Of a stretch of DNA of 64,000 nt, positions 10,093-22,074 are shown piece by piece. Below the pieces are notes generated by a model that searched no databases, was not told the DNA's origin, and saw only the letters and a list, made by a program, of their open reading frames with translations. The stretch is from NCBI GenBank assembly GCA_900095095.1, contig FMBT01000148.1, forward strand, positions 52,313 to 116,312. Direction: 5' to 3'. The DNA is from Fragilariopsis cylindrus CCMP1102 (Eukaryota > Bacillariophyta > Bacillariophyceae > Bacillariales > Bacillariaceae). The position numbers and the translations under genes were made by a program. Within the stretch, counting starts at the first letter, position 1, and every line of letters starts with the position of its first letter.

Positions 10093-12353
10093 ATGTCTGC
10101 GAATCTTGATAACGCCTGGGGAGATGAGGAAGGTCTCGACATTAGTGATGATGGGTTCGGTTGGGAAGATGACGATGACTTATTTGGAAATAGCGAAGAT
10201 GCTACTACTAGTCATATATAGACGTACCAGAGATCAAAGGAAATGAAGAAGACAACGATGACAATGACAACGGCGAAGATAACGACTCTGGTCTCGGATT
10301 TCCCTCCGCTACTCCTGTAACGGCATCTATACCACCTCCTGTTTCGTCTCCGTCTCCTACAGAAGAAGAATCACAAATCGGTTGGGAGGATGATGACAAC
10401 TTATTTGGAAATAGTGAAGATGATGGTTATGGAGAAGAAGTACTGAGACGACGACGACAGCCGCAGCAAAGTTCCAACGTAATCAAAGCAAAAAACCGCC
10501 GCCGCCACCACCACCACCACCACGGGAACAACAACAACAACAACAACAAAATCCTCCTTCTGGTATGATGCCAATCAATCGCAATCCACAAATTTCAAAA
10601 ATGGTCGAAAATCTTTCAAACTACGTTACGTCTTTAAATCGAATGCTTTCTTCAATCAACGCTGTCTTGGAATTCGAATATAACACCCCCCAAAAGGCTG
10701 AAGAGCTAGTGGAATACTATGGCAGTCGTCCTAAACTTGCAGAATACACTCGATCAAAAGAACTTCATAGGATGAACTACAAGGTAGTATTGCCACAGGT
10801 CATGTAGAAACTAACAAAGAACGATCCTTGCCGATAATCTATTGTCAGACAAATCCCTTGTTTCACGTGCAGCTAATCAATCATTGCTCGCCGATCTTCT
10901 GCACGTCATTACTGGGAATGATTTGATTGTTCAACCACAATATTTTGCGATATGTGTCGCAACGTGGTGTGGATTTACCATCCATATTGGTGATCAAGGA
11001 GCAGACATGGTTGACTGCCGAGCTACACTTTCCATATCCTTGCCAACAGAACAGGGTGACCGATTGAGTATTGCTGAAGTTTCTGTTCTGGTCATATTTT
11101 CTCCTAGTCAACCAATGGTTGAGTTTAAAGTACTGAAAATTGATGTTCTTTTGGAGGACCACTCTCAACTTGTGGGTGTTGCCGAATTTATAAACGCGAT
11201 GGAAGGTCATAATAATTATGAAGATGATGGTTTACAAAATGATGTATCAGCTGATATTTACCGTGACGCATTCCTGGAAAACTCTCAACGTATGCTATCT
11301 TTGTCGTCGAAAGGGATGAAGTCGGCATTGATGCAAATGGATTCCGTCATTAACATAAAAGGAAAGTTACAGAGTATTTCGAACTTTATTCCAGGGACAG
11401 ACCAACTTTTGGCTGCTGCAGAGGAAGAAGCAAAAGCATTCACGGAAGCTAGAAATCCAACAACAACAACAACAACAACAATCCGGTAATGGATTTCCCC
11501 GTCCATCACCGCCGCCGCCGCCACGACCTAGTATTTCAAACTTTATCCCAGGAGCAGATCAACTTTTGGCTGCAGAGGAAGAAGTGGAAGTCAGAAACAG
11601 AAAGCAACAATCTGCTGGTCATGAATTTCCCCGTCCCCACCACCGCTGCCACGAGCTCCTGGTTCTGATGAATATCGACCACAATCGATTCTGGGTGGCC
11701 TCGTTCGCAGCGGATGGAAGACTCTAGCTAAATCGGTGGTACTTCCCGACGGTGATGATCCTGCAATTTATGGTGAATCAGTACCGCCACCTCGAGTTGG
11801 AGTTTATAACGAACCAAGCGTGCCAATGTCACTATACCGAAAAGAAGATACAGCTCCCGAAAAAACTCAGAATCTATATAGAAAAGATGAGACAACTAAT
11901 AGATCACATCTACCACCACAAGAAGAACGACGTTATAAAACAGGATCAAATAGATCCGGTACCAAGATAGGTGAAGTAAAATCGACTGAAAATGAGATCC
12001 AAACTGAAGTGCTCAATTCAATTGCTGCAAAGACTATAGATGATCTCAATCGAAATGCTGATAAAAAGAAAGATGAAGCAATCGACTACGATGGCTGGGA
12101 CGATTTCGGTCTTGATGATGATGATTTGGATGATTTGGATGATTTGGATGATACATCAGGTTCGCAAAAGTTGTCTGTAGAAGAGGAGTCGTTGTTTGTT
12201 CATTCTTCAGATGTTGTTATAGTCGGTTCGCCGCCATTGACACAAGAACAATTCCCTGTCATTGAGACGAAGTATAATCCAGAGGATGATATTGTTGAGA
12301 CTCGGAAACGCTGGTTGAATCCACGGCCGTATAGACCTTATATAAGAGGCTAG
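10093..12353 (+). CDS. Unknown protein with acidic tryptophan motifs, multiple frameshifts
   Basis: Adjoining frames read as one protein of about 740 residues. It opens at ATG 10093 with acidic Trp motifs (GFGWEDDDDLFGNSED, repeated as IGWEDDDNLFGNSED) and a Pro/Gln-rich linker. A folded middle part (about 10565-11220) contains NYVTSLNRMLSSINAVLEFE and a beta-rich domain (VATWCGFTIHIG, VSVLVIFSPSQPMVEFKV). A direct duplication SISNFIPGTDQLLAA / SISNFIPGADQLLAA follows (11376 and 11529), then a linker and an acidic GWDDFGLDDDDLDDLDD tail ending NPRPYRPYIRG. Frames change near 10205, 10470, 10800, 10825, 11457 and 11640; all but the one at 11457 fit one missing base. Acidic W-D/E-x-F motifs in other families bind coatomer or adaptor appendages, so a membrane-traffic role is possible but not shown. 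No known family recognised. Confidence 0.55.
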
Positions 12354-12671
12354 CTAGATTTTTTATTATCGGGTCTACCTTTGTATGATATAGGAAGTTA
12401 TTGTGAAGTATATACATTAGAAATGAATGAATTACAAGGAATGTTTCAGTTTTAATTCTTCCATTACATACCTGCTTTGTAAAAAAGCAGGTACCCGTTC
12501 CCGCTTTGCATTCAGTCCTATGATTGATTGATTGATTCCATTCGTACAGAAGCAATAAATAACATTACAATTGTACTCTGTTTTCGCACAGTATTCAATA
12601 AGTTGAATATAATTTATAGATTATATTATATTATATTGAACATTATATTATATTTACTTTATATATTATAT
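12354..12671. other. Short AT-rich gap between convergent 3' ends
   Basis: Contains a repeated TATAT stretch near 12610-12670 and a tetranucleotide GATT run near 12520. No gene seen. Confidence 0.6.
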
Positions 12672-13575
12672 TTATAAATATCTTTTCTTTTCAAAGAATT
12701 TTTTCCAATACATAACTTGTCCAACCGACATTAAAATAACTAGTAAAGTTTCAATATACGTCCATCTTGTTAAACGATTCATAATTTCATAATTCATACT
12801 ATAATGTATCCCTTCTCTATTGCGTAAAAAATCAAAATGATCTTGTAATATATTCCAATCTAACTGTATTTTGGCGGCTTTATCAATTAATTGTGCCGCA
12901 CGTTCACCATCTGGACCTTCTTCTAAGTCATCTAATGTTCTACTGGTTTGTTTCGTAAACCGTATATTAAAACCTAAATCAAATTCATTTTCTTCATCAT
13001 CATCATCGGAATTATTTTGAAAACAGATGGAAAATTTCGTCGAGGGTGGAATTTTTTCTAAGGTAAAATCACCTTCTTGTAACCCTGGTGGTGCTTCATA
13101 TAAGGATTGACCATTCTCTAAATTAGCAACCTTTACTGCTAATTCGTACGTATCAACATCATCATGTAATACCTCAAATGATCCACTTTTGGTTTCGTTT
13201 TAATTTAGATTTATAGAGTTGTCAAACACAAACACAACAATACGTATGAGGATGAATAAAAAGAAGTGAGATGACGAGATGACATGACATGACGTTGTAT
13301 GGTATTATTATTATTATCATTGCACAATGAATTTAATTTATTCACTACTGTACTTACGTTATTATACAGGTACTACCAACATCTGTAGGTGTCGTATATA
13401 TAAAACATTCTTCACTATCAGGTTCAATACTAATTGCATATGATGCATCAACGACGACGATGTCACAAATTGATGATAATAATGCTAATACTAATATCAA
13501 TGATAATGATGTCGCAGTATTACGTGTACGTGTTGTAATAGTAGACATCATGCTCAAATTATTTGCTAGTATCAT
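12672..13575 (-). CDS. p24 / TMED (emp24-GP25L) cargo receptor
   Basis: p24 proteins are type I membrane proteins that cycle between ER and Golgi and help COPII/COPI vesicles select cargo. Exon 1 (13358-13575) encodes a signal peptide (TSLSLILVLALLSSI) and the start of the GOLD domain, with ECFIYTTPTDVGSTC. Exon 2 (12672-13185) begins GSFEVLHDDVDTYEL, the second cysteine FSICF completes the expected pair, a helical stalk follows (AAQLIDKAAKIQ), then one transmembrane segment (VETLLVILMSVGQVMYW) and the short cytosolic tail KKFFEKKRYL with aromatic and dilysine-like signals. The intron is 13186-13357 with GTAAGT and AAAAG borders, phase 2; spliced length is 243 residues, normal for the family. 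It is divergent from the TSG101 gene across about 460 bases. No frameshift. The choice between the first ATG and the internal MM at residue 9-10 is open. Confidence 0.9.
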
Positions 13576-14037
13576 ATTGTGTATTCTGCCTTGATTTGAC
13601 GACCCCTCTGATATGCTAATGTAACGAAATCCGAATATGGTAATAGAAAAATGTTTGCTTGTTGTTCGATCTTCTTGTAATGATCTAACAAAGAGAGTAA
13701 ATGACCATTGTTAAAAATTTGACGAAAATAATTGTCGCGATTTGAGAGAGTCGAGACACTTTTAGATAGTGACTGAAATGTTGTCTATTGCGAAAATTCG
13801 AAAAATGAACGTAAAACCGCAAGACTCAAACCTCAAACTTCTTTCAACCGTATCAAAAACAACAAGCAAACAAATTCGAACTTTCCTTCTTCGACAATCA
13901 TTCTTGTCTACAGTATTCGGAACAAAGCGGCAACGGCAACGCAGCATCTACTATAGTATATTAATACACGAAACACACAAACAAAAAAGCAAGCAAACAA
14001 CAAATACAATAGTATCTATAGTAATAATTATACAACC
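13576..14037. promoter_or_regulatory. Shared upstream region of the divergent p24 and TSG101 genes
   Basis: About 460 bases between two start codons pointing outward, AT-rich, with no gene of its own that I can support. A divergent promoter is inferred from gene order only; no known element was recognised. Confidence 0.4.
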
Positions 14038-15573
14038 ATGGTCCAAGATCCGAGAGTCACGACGTTGTTAGGTCGGTTAGGTGGTTTGTATCGAGATCCA
14101 GCACGAGTGGATCGAGATACCTCTAGTTTATTAAAAAGTTCAGTGGGTACACATTTAACACCAGGAATATCACCACTTGTTGAAAATAATGGCGATTCCT
14201 CCCATTGTTTAGTATTACAGGGCACGATCGCGATAGTCTTTCGTGGTATGACCTACCAATTATTAGTGGATATATATTTACCACCCGGATATCCAATCCG
14301 ACCACCTGTATCATTTGTACGACTGGCAGAAAATATGGTACGTTTTTTTATGTAATGATATTATTATTATGACTATTATTATTGTGTTCGTGTTTGTGAT
14401 TGTGTTTGTGTTTGTGTTACTGCTATTACTGATGTTACTGATGTTACTGCTCCGCTCGTCAATCGCAACTCAATTACTCATCTCTCTCTTCTCTGTCTCT
14501 CTCTATTTCTATTCCTGTCAATAATAAAATATCATCTCTATAAACTTTCTTCCTGGATGGATGGGATGAATACTGTACTGTACTTTACTATAATACAATA
14601 CAATACAATACAATATCCACAGTATCTGAAAGAAAGTCATCCTCACGTTGGAAGTGATGGGATGGTGTATATGCCATATACACATGAATGGAATCCACGT
14701 ACACATTCCTTAATTGAAATGGTCGTGGCAATGAGTAGTGTCTTTTCAGCTGATCCACCCGTGTTTACTCGAGCAGCTCCAGCTCCCGCTCCTCCGCCGT
14801 TGGAGACACCACCACCACCACCACCCGCATATTCGAGTTATGTATCATCCACTTCTAACAATAATAATAATAATAATGATTCCGAACGGTACATGCAAGA
14901 ACAAATTGCTGCTATAATGGCAAAAGAGATAGAAGAAGCAAATTCGGCTGCAGAAATTGCACGTAAAGCTGATATGGAGGAACTGGATCGGAAAGAACAG
15001 ATAGAAGCACAACGACAATGGGAAACAAAAAAATGTGAACAAATTAGAATTGATGTCAATAAAAAAATACGATGTTATTTACAAAATTTTACAGAAGAAA
15101 CAAGAAGTACCTTGTCGGCGGATTGGAGAGATTCCGAACAATTAACACAAACAAAGAAACAAATTGAGCAAGAGATACAAGATTTAACTAATAAAAAAAT
15201 AAAATTGAATCGGCACATTACTACAATGGACAATAAAACGACAGAAATTGAAAACTGGTTAGAGGAAAGTAATAAGAATGATGATACTACAAATAATTTG
15301 AAGCAGGAAATTAATGTGGATGATATCTGTCAACCTGTTAATAAATTGAATACACAACTGTTAGAGTTGAGTGCCGAAAGTGCTGCCTTAACGGATGTGA
15401 TGTACTTTTTAGATCGTGGTATGTATATGAATCAAATTGATTGTACGACACATCTGAAAATGATACGTAAGCTTGCCAAAAGACAATTTCTGATTCGAGC
15501 ACATTTGATTAAAATTAATCAATATACTGTTAGTCAACAGCAGCAACAACAACAACAACAGCAAGTAAATTAA
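14038..15573 (+). CDS. TSG101: ESCRT-I subunit TSG101 / Vps23
   Basis: Recognises ubiquitinated cargo on endosomes and hands it on in the ESCRT pathway. Exon 1 (14038-14337) and exon 2 (14623-15573) are joined over a 285-base intron with GTACGT donor and CCACAG acceptor, phase 0, giving 416 residues. Residues 1-155 are the UEV domain: GTIAIVFRGMTYQLLVDIYL, then PPGYPIRPPVSFVR, and after the splice SHPHVGSDGMVYMPYTHEW. A Pro-rich linker follows (PPPLETPPPPPPAYS), then a coiled coil (QIAAIMAKEIEEAN to KKIRCYLQNF and onward) and a C-terminal steadiness-box-like region (VMYFLDRGMYMNQIDCTTHL, KMIRKLAKRQF). A poly-Gln tail comes from a CAA/CAG run. Length and domain order match animal and yeast members. 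The intron contains a GTGTTTGTGATT-type microsatellite. No frameshift. Confidence 0.93.
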
Positions 15574-16381
15574 ATAATATAAGATTAAATTATTAATACC
15601 ACCAATGTGCTGCAAATTGCTTCCCTTTTTTGTGACTCTTTTTATTCGATAACCTACATGATGATGATTACAACAGGGGTCGTCACCACTACTCGATCGG
15701 ATTATAAACAGCATTTACATCTAAGTTCCTTCGATGCTGAGCCTAACTATTTTTCATTACTGAATTTATTCCTTAGTAGCTCTTCCAAACATGCATTGCA
15801 GAGTTTTGAATCCTGTTCTGTATTATGTTTCCCAGATTTTCATTGCTCAATGTGGCTGGAATTTTCCGAATTTTTTTCTATTTTTGATAGAAGATTGATT
15901 GTTCTTGTGCCTCTATCTGTTGATCTTTCTGAAGCTGGCTAACAATTGAATATGCTCATAAAGAAAAAAAATAGAGGCTAGAATGGATATCTTTTTGTGA
16001 TAGTAAAAAAGAAACAATGACAATAAAGAGATTTTAAAAAACTTATATTCATTCGTGATTGATTTTGGGATTGAAATTATTTGGGCGGTCATTTTACACA
16101 TTTCCTTGAGTCACATTTCACATTTCTGATCCCGAATCGAATCCCGAAATATTTTAATAAACTTAATGAACAATGAACATCATAAAAATGAAGTTGATGC
16201 TTTTGCTTTCGGATTGGTGTGATCGTATTCTGCCGTGACGATTGGTGTGTTATATTTGATTTTGAGTGTTTACAGCATTGTATTTCAGCGTTACTGTCGC
16301 CTCCGATGTTCACCCGGTGATCAGTGAATCGAACAAGAATTGAATCAAATCGAATCGAATCGAATCGAATCGGAATACAGT
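15574..16381. other. Intergenic, no supported gene
   Basis: A plus-strand open frame at 15607-15942 has no leader, domain or plausible partner and is probably chance. A short GAATC repeat lies near 16340-16370, just before the next start codon. Confidence 0.55.
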
Positions 16382-19300
16382 ATGTTCCAAAGAAATCTTC
16401 ATTCCAAGAAAAAAGCGCTGGAGTCATCCTCGTCATCGATTCTATCCTCCGACATCGTCGATAATATTGAGAAAGACAAGAACGCAAATCGATTCAATAC
16501 GAAGTTGACGAGAATAATAAATCTCCATCGAAGGTTGCTGCTAAGATTATTTTGTCTTCTGTCCTTTACTTTGGTAACATTAAATCTATGGTATCAGCCT
16601 CAGCCCAGCCCCAAGACGAATACCATGATGCAACATATTATATCAGTGCCAACTCTACGGATAACGTCATCATTTCAACGCAACAGCAACGAACGAAGCA
16701 ACAAAATTTCATCATACAACATGGTTTGAATCAGAATCCAATCGCAAACCATGCATGTGACGGATATAGAGGGATATACCATATTGAAAAGGGTGACATC
16801 GGTGGGGCGGCTGGAACTGTTTTCTTTCAATTTGTTATCGGTCAAATTATATGGGCGGAGAAATATAATTTCAAACCTTGGGTGTACCTTAATAACGTTA
16901 GTCACATCGTTTATGATCCTATAGTTCACGGAAATAATACCGGTGTGAACTTTACGATGCAAAAGGGTACGGAAATTTCATACATTCAACGGCCGATGGG
17001 ACATAGAAGAGATGCGTATCCAGGACAAACCGTTGTGAATAATCCTGACAATTTGCGATCTTTTCATTATAATTTTGATGGAAATGGGGTTTGGGATAAT
17101 TACTTTGAACCTATATCTGATTTTATTCCCGGTGATAAATCGTGTCAAGATAAACCCCTAGTTACTATGGACTTATACCAAGTAACACCAGGCGTTCATG
17201 GATTTTCTGGTGCACCAAAATGTTGGAGGTACGAATATCTTCCAGATTATATAACAAAGCCACATATACCCCTGAATGACTGGTTGGCACCTCAACGTCA
17301 ATCTGCCCACGATGTATTGAAAAGATATATCCGATTTAAGCCTCATATTAAAGCCAAAGCAGAATATGTTAATCCTTCCTGTTCCATCGAGACTAATAAT
17401 GCATGTCTTGGGATTCATATTCGACATTCTGATAAGGCCGCTGGTCGACGAATACTTGATACGGATGAATTTTTACCGTACGTGAAAGCCTTTTTAGATG
17501 CTGGAGGGAAATGGATATACCTTGCGACAGATTCGGAGAAAGTTGTTGAACACATCAAAACTACATGGCCAGAGAATGTTCTAAAAGTTATTCGATCAAT
17601 GGGAGATGACGTGGTTCGTTCAAATGACGAACAGGCTGTATTTGATATTGGTTCCCATCATCGTACCAATACAGAAATTTTAGTTGAGATCCAAGCTTTA
17701 TCATATTGTCAATTTATGATTCATGGACTTAGCGCAGTAACTGAATCCAGTATATGGATCAATATTGATTTGCATTACACATCCGTAAATTTAGAAGATC
17801 CTGATCATTCCAACGAAAATGAATTTGGGGATCTGGTGGGAAAGGTACTGACTGGTGGGAATGCTAGTCAAATTTTGGAGAAAAGAAATTCCATCAATAA
17901 TAATAATATTAATAATTGGTGGATGCCTAAATCATACGAAGTGCAATTTTCAACGACCACTCTAAATCAAAACCAAAATCAACTGCCGCATACTCAAGCA
18001 TGTGATGACTCTACGAGTGGCATTCTTCATATATCGCACGTTGGTACGAATGCAGGTACCGGAGTAGCCTTCTTCACATCTGTTTTGAACCAACTCTTGT
18101 ACGCAAAGAAAAATAATCTTACGCCATGGATTCACTTGAGTAACGAATCGAAATTGATCTACGATGATGAAATCCACGGGGCAGCATCAGGGGGAGTCTC
18201 GGTGATTGAAGACATTCAAGATGTATTGATGATTACCATGTTGGAGAATGACAACATCAACAGCTCATTGTTATACCCTGGTCCTGTGGTCGTTGAAAGT
18301 AGTAGACAGAAAAAAATATCACACTTCGTGGAAATGGCATCTGGACAAGCTATTTCCGTGGTGTCTCAGACTTTGTTCCAGAGAGTAAATCTTGTTCTGA
18401 CAAGCCAGTTCTTTCCATGGATGAAGTATGGTTTCTGCTATGAACTCGTGGAGTCCTTGGTCAAGCAAGGCCTGGCAGTATGACGATATTCCGAATGAAT
18501 TCTGGAATCCGAAGGGTTTGACTTTGAAATCGTGGCTTGAACCAATGAGGATAAAAGCCAATGATATTGTCAAAAGATATTACAAATTCCAGCCTTTTAT
18601 TGTTGAACGAGCTCAACAAGTGAACCCTTTCAATTCAACACCTTGTCTTGCTGTACATTTACTCAATACCGACAAGGAAGGAATACATCGGGAAAAATTT
18701 CCCCCCAACAAGTTTCGGGAATACTTCGACGCATTTGCTCGTGCCGGAGGTAAGCATATTTATATTGCCTCCGATTCAAGTCGTCCATTAGAATACATTA
18801 TGGAGCATTTCCCATCTAATATACAAAAAATGATTCGGACTCAGGGTCCGTATGTTGTGCGGTCATCCTGGAAATGGCCTCCTCATATGCTTGAGAATCA
18901 TCATCGTACCAACTCTGAAGCTCTCGTTGATATATTGGCGATGTCGAAATGCCAACTTCTATTGCACGGTAATAGTGCAATATCTGAGGCTACAATATAC
19001 TTGAATTTAAATCTTCACAACAATAGTGTCAATATGGAAGATCCTGATAGGTTGAGTGTTAAAGAATTTGAAGCCTTGGCTCGACGAGTAGTAGAAATTC
19101 CAAGTGATGAGGCAACAACTGTCAATGCAACGAAACTTCAACAAAGGTCTACTACAAAAATGAATGCTACAAAGGGTAATCTCCCTCCTCCTCCTGAGAA
19201 TAATAACGTAGGAATTATTAAGGGGAATCATGATCGGAAATGTAGAAGAAATGCTATCGTTTATCTAGCACAGAAAAAACACTCTAGTTATGAAAGGGAT

Positions 19301-20439
19301 AGTTATGGAAATTTACTAAAATCATTGGAATTAATGAATCAAATTATCTTTCTGTTCACAACCATCAGAATAATACAGATGTAATAATATTCCATACTGA
19401 TGATTTCAATCAAGACGATATGGATATAATGGAAACTAAATTCGGTTCATCTTTTCGAGAAGGACTTTATTTTATCAATCTACAAAATACATCATACTGG
19501 CAACGTCCAGTTGGCACCGTAACGACAATCCTTCTGCTGATTGGTATGCATATCCACTTTTCTCAGAAGGATACCGACAAATGATGCATTGGTATGCCAT
19601 CGATATATGGCGTTTTTTCAAAGATTACGGAAGGAACAACAATTGTTCGTATGAATATATAATGCGTTTTGATGAAGATTCTTTTCTAAGATCAAAATTA
19701 GATTATGATATATTTGATTATATGAAAAAGAATGACTATATTATGGTTTTCGTCTTTGTTCGTATGAGATGCAAGTAACACAACGGATATGGACAATTTG
19801 GACTAAAATGACATCGAAGAAAGGATCACAAGTACCACCGATACGTGATATTGATTTGAATATGTGTGGTATATACAATAATTTTTTCGTTACAAAATTA
19901 TCCTTTTTTCAAGATGACAAAGTACAACGTTTTTTGAAATTAGTTGATCGACAAGGAATGATATACCGGAGACGATTAGGTGATTTAATGATCCATTCTA
20001 TGGCGGTATATGCATTCTCACCATCTGAAAAGATACATCGATTTTTGGACTTTACATACGAGCATAGTACAATTAATACAACAACTGGTTGTGTTATTTG
20101 GGGTGGTATCCAAGCTGGATATAATGATCCAAATTCAAATAAAACATTAGATAAGTTTTATCAAGAAAAGTATTAGATCATAATTGTGCAACAACAACAT
20201 CAGCAATAAGAAGTCCTCATAATCCGCCACCACTGGCAGTCATCGATACATCTTACTTGATCCAAGATGATTTAAGTCCAACTTATCAACATCATCTTCC
20301 ATCAGAATATGCTTCTACTACTACTACTACTACTACTACTTTGAATAAAAATGAAAATGGGTATGGTAAGAAATTGAAACTAAAAACGATCATGGCTGGT
20401 AAAGTTGAATATCCTGGTCAAGGATTGTTAAGTGGTTAG
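16382..20439 (+). CDS. Giant Golgi-type glycosyltransferase: two fucosyltransferase-like domains plus a GT15 mannosyltransferase-like domain; about six frameshifts
   Basis: ATG 16382 gives a type II anchor (LLLRLFCLLSFTLVTLNLWY). Domain 1 (about 16760-17830) has GDIGGAAGTVFFQFVIG, then CLGIHIRHSDKAAGRR, KWIYLATDSEKVVEHI and HHRTNTEILVEIQALSYCQF; this is the GT23/NodZ-like layout in which HxRRxDK binds GDP-fucose. Domain 2 (18000-19050) repeats it (THVGTNAGTGVAFF-like start, HHRTNSEALVDILAMSKCQL) but reads HLLNTDKEG where the Arg residues should be. Domain 3 (19240-20160) is GT15/KRE2-like: RNAIVYLAQKKHSS, EGYRQMMHWYAIDIW, YEYIMRFDEDSF, DIFDYMKKNDYIYGF, RRRLGDLMIHSMAVYAF. Frames change near 16620, 18440, 19341, 19520, 19755 and 20165; five of six fit one missing base. 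Stops at 18483 and 19384 lie past the point where the next frame is already open. Expected in the Golgi. The tail after 20176 is less certain. Domain families inferred from motifs only. Confidence 0.75.
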
Positions 20440-20666
20440 TCTATTTTAGGTTTTCAGCAGAATTGTTACTCCTCGCTCAGTAGTCTACCAGTCACTTAAT
20501 TAAACTGTATAATATCGTCGTTAATTTAATCAATTATTTCGGTATTAGCTCTAGCTAGTGTATTGCATATCCTATATTGTTGAGTTTGGCGATCGTCCCA
20601 TCGCACCTGTGACTACCATTGTCTACCATCGTCGACTTTTTGATGTGTACAATTGTATTGATTGTA

Positions 20667-21689
20667 TCATTGTGATTGTAATATATCCCATAATTCATCA
20701 TCTGATTCAAATAATGATTCTATTCCAGGTCGATTTAAATATGGATAATCACCAACAAAGCATTCAGCATCAGGGACATATATATCTGACATTGCACTTA
20801 AAGATTCAAATGTATCAGATGTACTTAATAATATACCAGCAATTGGCATACCAATTTCTATATTCAAATATTCTTCCTTAAGTCGTGAATGGATTTGTAA
20901 TTCACGATTTTCATCATCATTTATCTTTATACGTATCAAATATGGTATACCTGTTATTTCTTCTAATACATCACGATCATTTTTATAATCTTGAAATTCA
21001 TTTAAATTATACTCTTCAATTGATGAATTATCTTCAACAACACATACGTCATCAATCCGTCCTAACAATATTGATCCATATAAACCAGCATTATCACGTT
21101 CTTCTCTACGATTATCATTACTCCGAAAATTATTAAAGAAATTGTCATCATTCTCATTATCATCAAACATCCATGGATCAACTAATTGTCTTCCACCTAA
21201 TAATTCCCAATTCCTTTGTCTTGCTTTAAAGTCTGGTGATAGTATAGCCCAAAATGCAAATAATGAACCAACTACTGTTGCCAAAAAACTACCAACCACA
21301 AATGATAGAAAATAGGAAAAAAATATACCAATAAAACCAATAATTGATGATTCTAATAATCTATTATATGTTTCACGTTTTGTTTGACCCCAATACGTTG
21401 CGTATTGTAATCCACTTGGACTACCAACAACTAATAATTCGTTTATATCATCTACTGGTAATGGTACTAATGCCATATTTAGACGTGTAGTCGTAGTATA
21501 CATACTAGGTTCTTGCTGTTGTTGTTGTCGTCGTTGTTGTCGTTTTCGTTGTTGTTTTTGCAGCTGAAATTTTTGCTGTCGTCGTCGTTGTTTAGGTGCT
21601 AATATCATTGATGATGATAATGATGATGATGATGATAGTGACGTCGTCCAAGCTGCTGCTATTTGTGCTGTTATTACCAACATTATCAT
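20667..21689 (-). CDS. Predicted plastid membrane protein of unknown function
   Basis: A single 340-residue frame. The start MIMLVITAQIAAAW looks like a short signal peptide ending A-A-A before Trp, an aromatic residue of the kind found at the +1 site of stramenopile plastid leaders; a Gln/Arg-rich transit-like stretch encoded by CAG/CGA repeats follows (residues 25-60). The mature part has YWGQTKRETYNRLLESSIIG, two membrane helices (IGFIGIFFSYFLSFVVG and FLATVVGSLFAFWAI), then SPDFKARQRNWELLG, a Gly-Ser core (AGLYGSILLGRIDDVCVV) and an acidic C-terminal domain with many Glu/Asp. I believe similar proteins exist in other photosynthetic eukaryotes, but I cannot name a family with certainty. 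It converges on the glycosyltransferase gene. No frameshift seen. The plastid location is inferred from the leader. Confidence 0.65.
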   Translation of the reverse strand: MIMLVITAQIAAAWTTSLSSSSSLSSSMILAPKQRRRQQKFQLQKQQRKRQQRRQQQQQEPSMYTTTTRLNMALVPLPVDDINELLVVGSPSGLQYATYWGQTKRETYNRLLESSIIGFIGIFFSYFLSFVVGSFLATVVGSLFAFWAILSPDFKARQRNWELLGGRQLVDPWMFDDNENDDNFFNNFRSNDNRREERDNAGLYGSILLGRIDDVCVVEDNSSIEEYNLNEFQDYKNDRDVLEEITGIPYLIRIKINDDENRELQIHSRLKEEYLNIEIGMPIAGILLSTSDTFESLSAMSDIYVPDAECFVGDYPYLNRPGIESLFESDDELWDILQSQ

Positions 21690-21990
21690 AACATAATAAT
21701 AACAATAAAAAGCAATATTGTTTCTTTTCTTCTTCTTCTTCTTCTTCCCCTATACAAGCACAGGCTGTATGAACAACCGATGATGGCTTCATCTTGCTTC
21801 TTTTACTGTTTGTACCCTACTTTATTGATTACTTCGTTAGAAAATAATGTGTGATTATGTGAAGTGCGAAAGTGTGTAGATTTATTATTTATTCTACTAA
21901 TTTTACGACAACGAGATGATAAAAAATCTATCGTACATAAATTACTTATAGCCAAAATCCAATTAAATAGTAACAGATTCATTAGAATAA

Positions 21991-22074
21991 GCATTCTTGC
22001 CCGAGTTGGTCTAAGGGGTTGCACTTAAGATGCACTATACGTCGTATGCGGGGGTTCGAATCCCCCAGAATGCA
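21991..22074 (+). tRNA. tRNA-Leu, anticodon TAA
   Basis: GCATTCT (21991-21997) pairs with AGAATGC (22067-22073), followed by discriminator A. The anticodon loop is CTTAAGA between TTGCA and TGCA, giving TAA. A long variable arm follows and the T arm is GGGGGTTCGAATCCCCC, with TTCGAAT as loop. A T run for Pol III termination lies at about 22083. No intron. Confidence 0.95.

Noticed and set aside
10799-10850. A 52-base intron explaining the frame change in the acidic-Trp gene
   Set aside because: The possible GT-AG borders do not give the right phase, while two single-base losses keep HVETNKER in the protein.
15607-15942. 111-codon frame after TSG101
   Set aside because: No recognisable features, mixed composition, and no supporting context.
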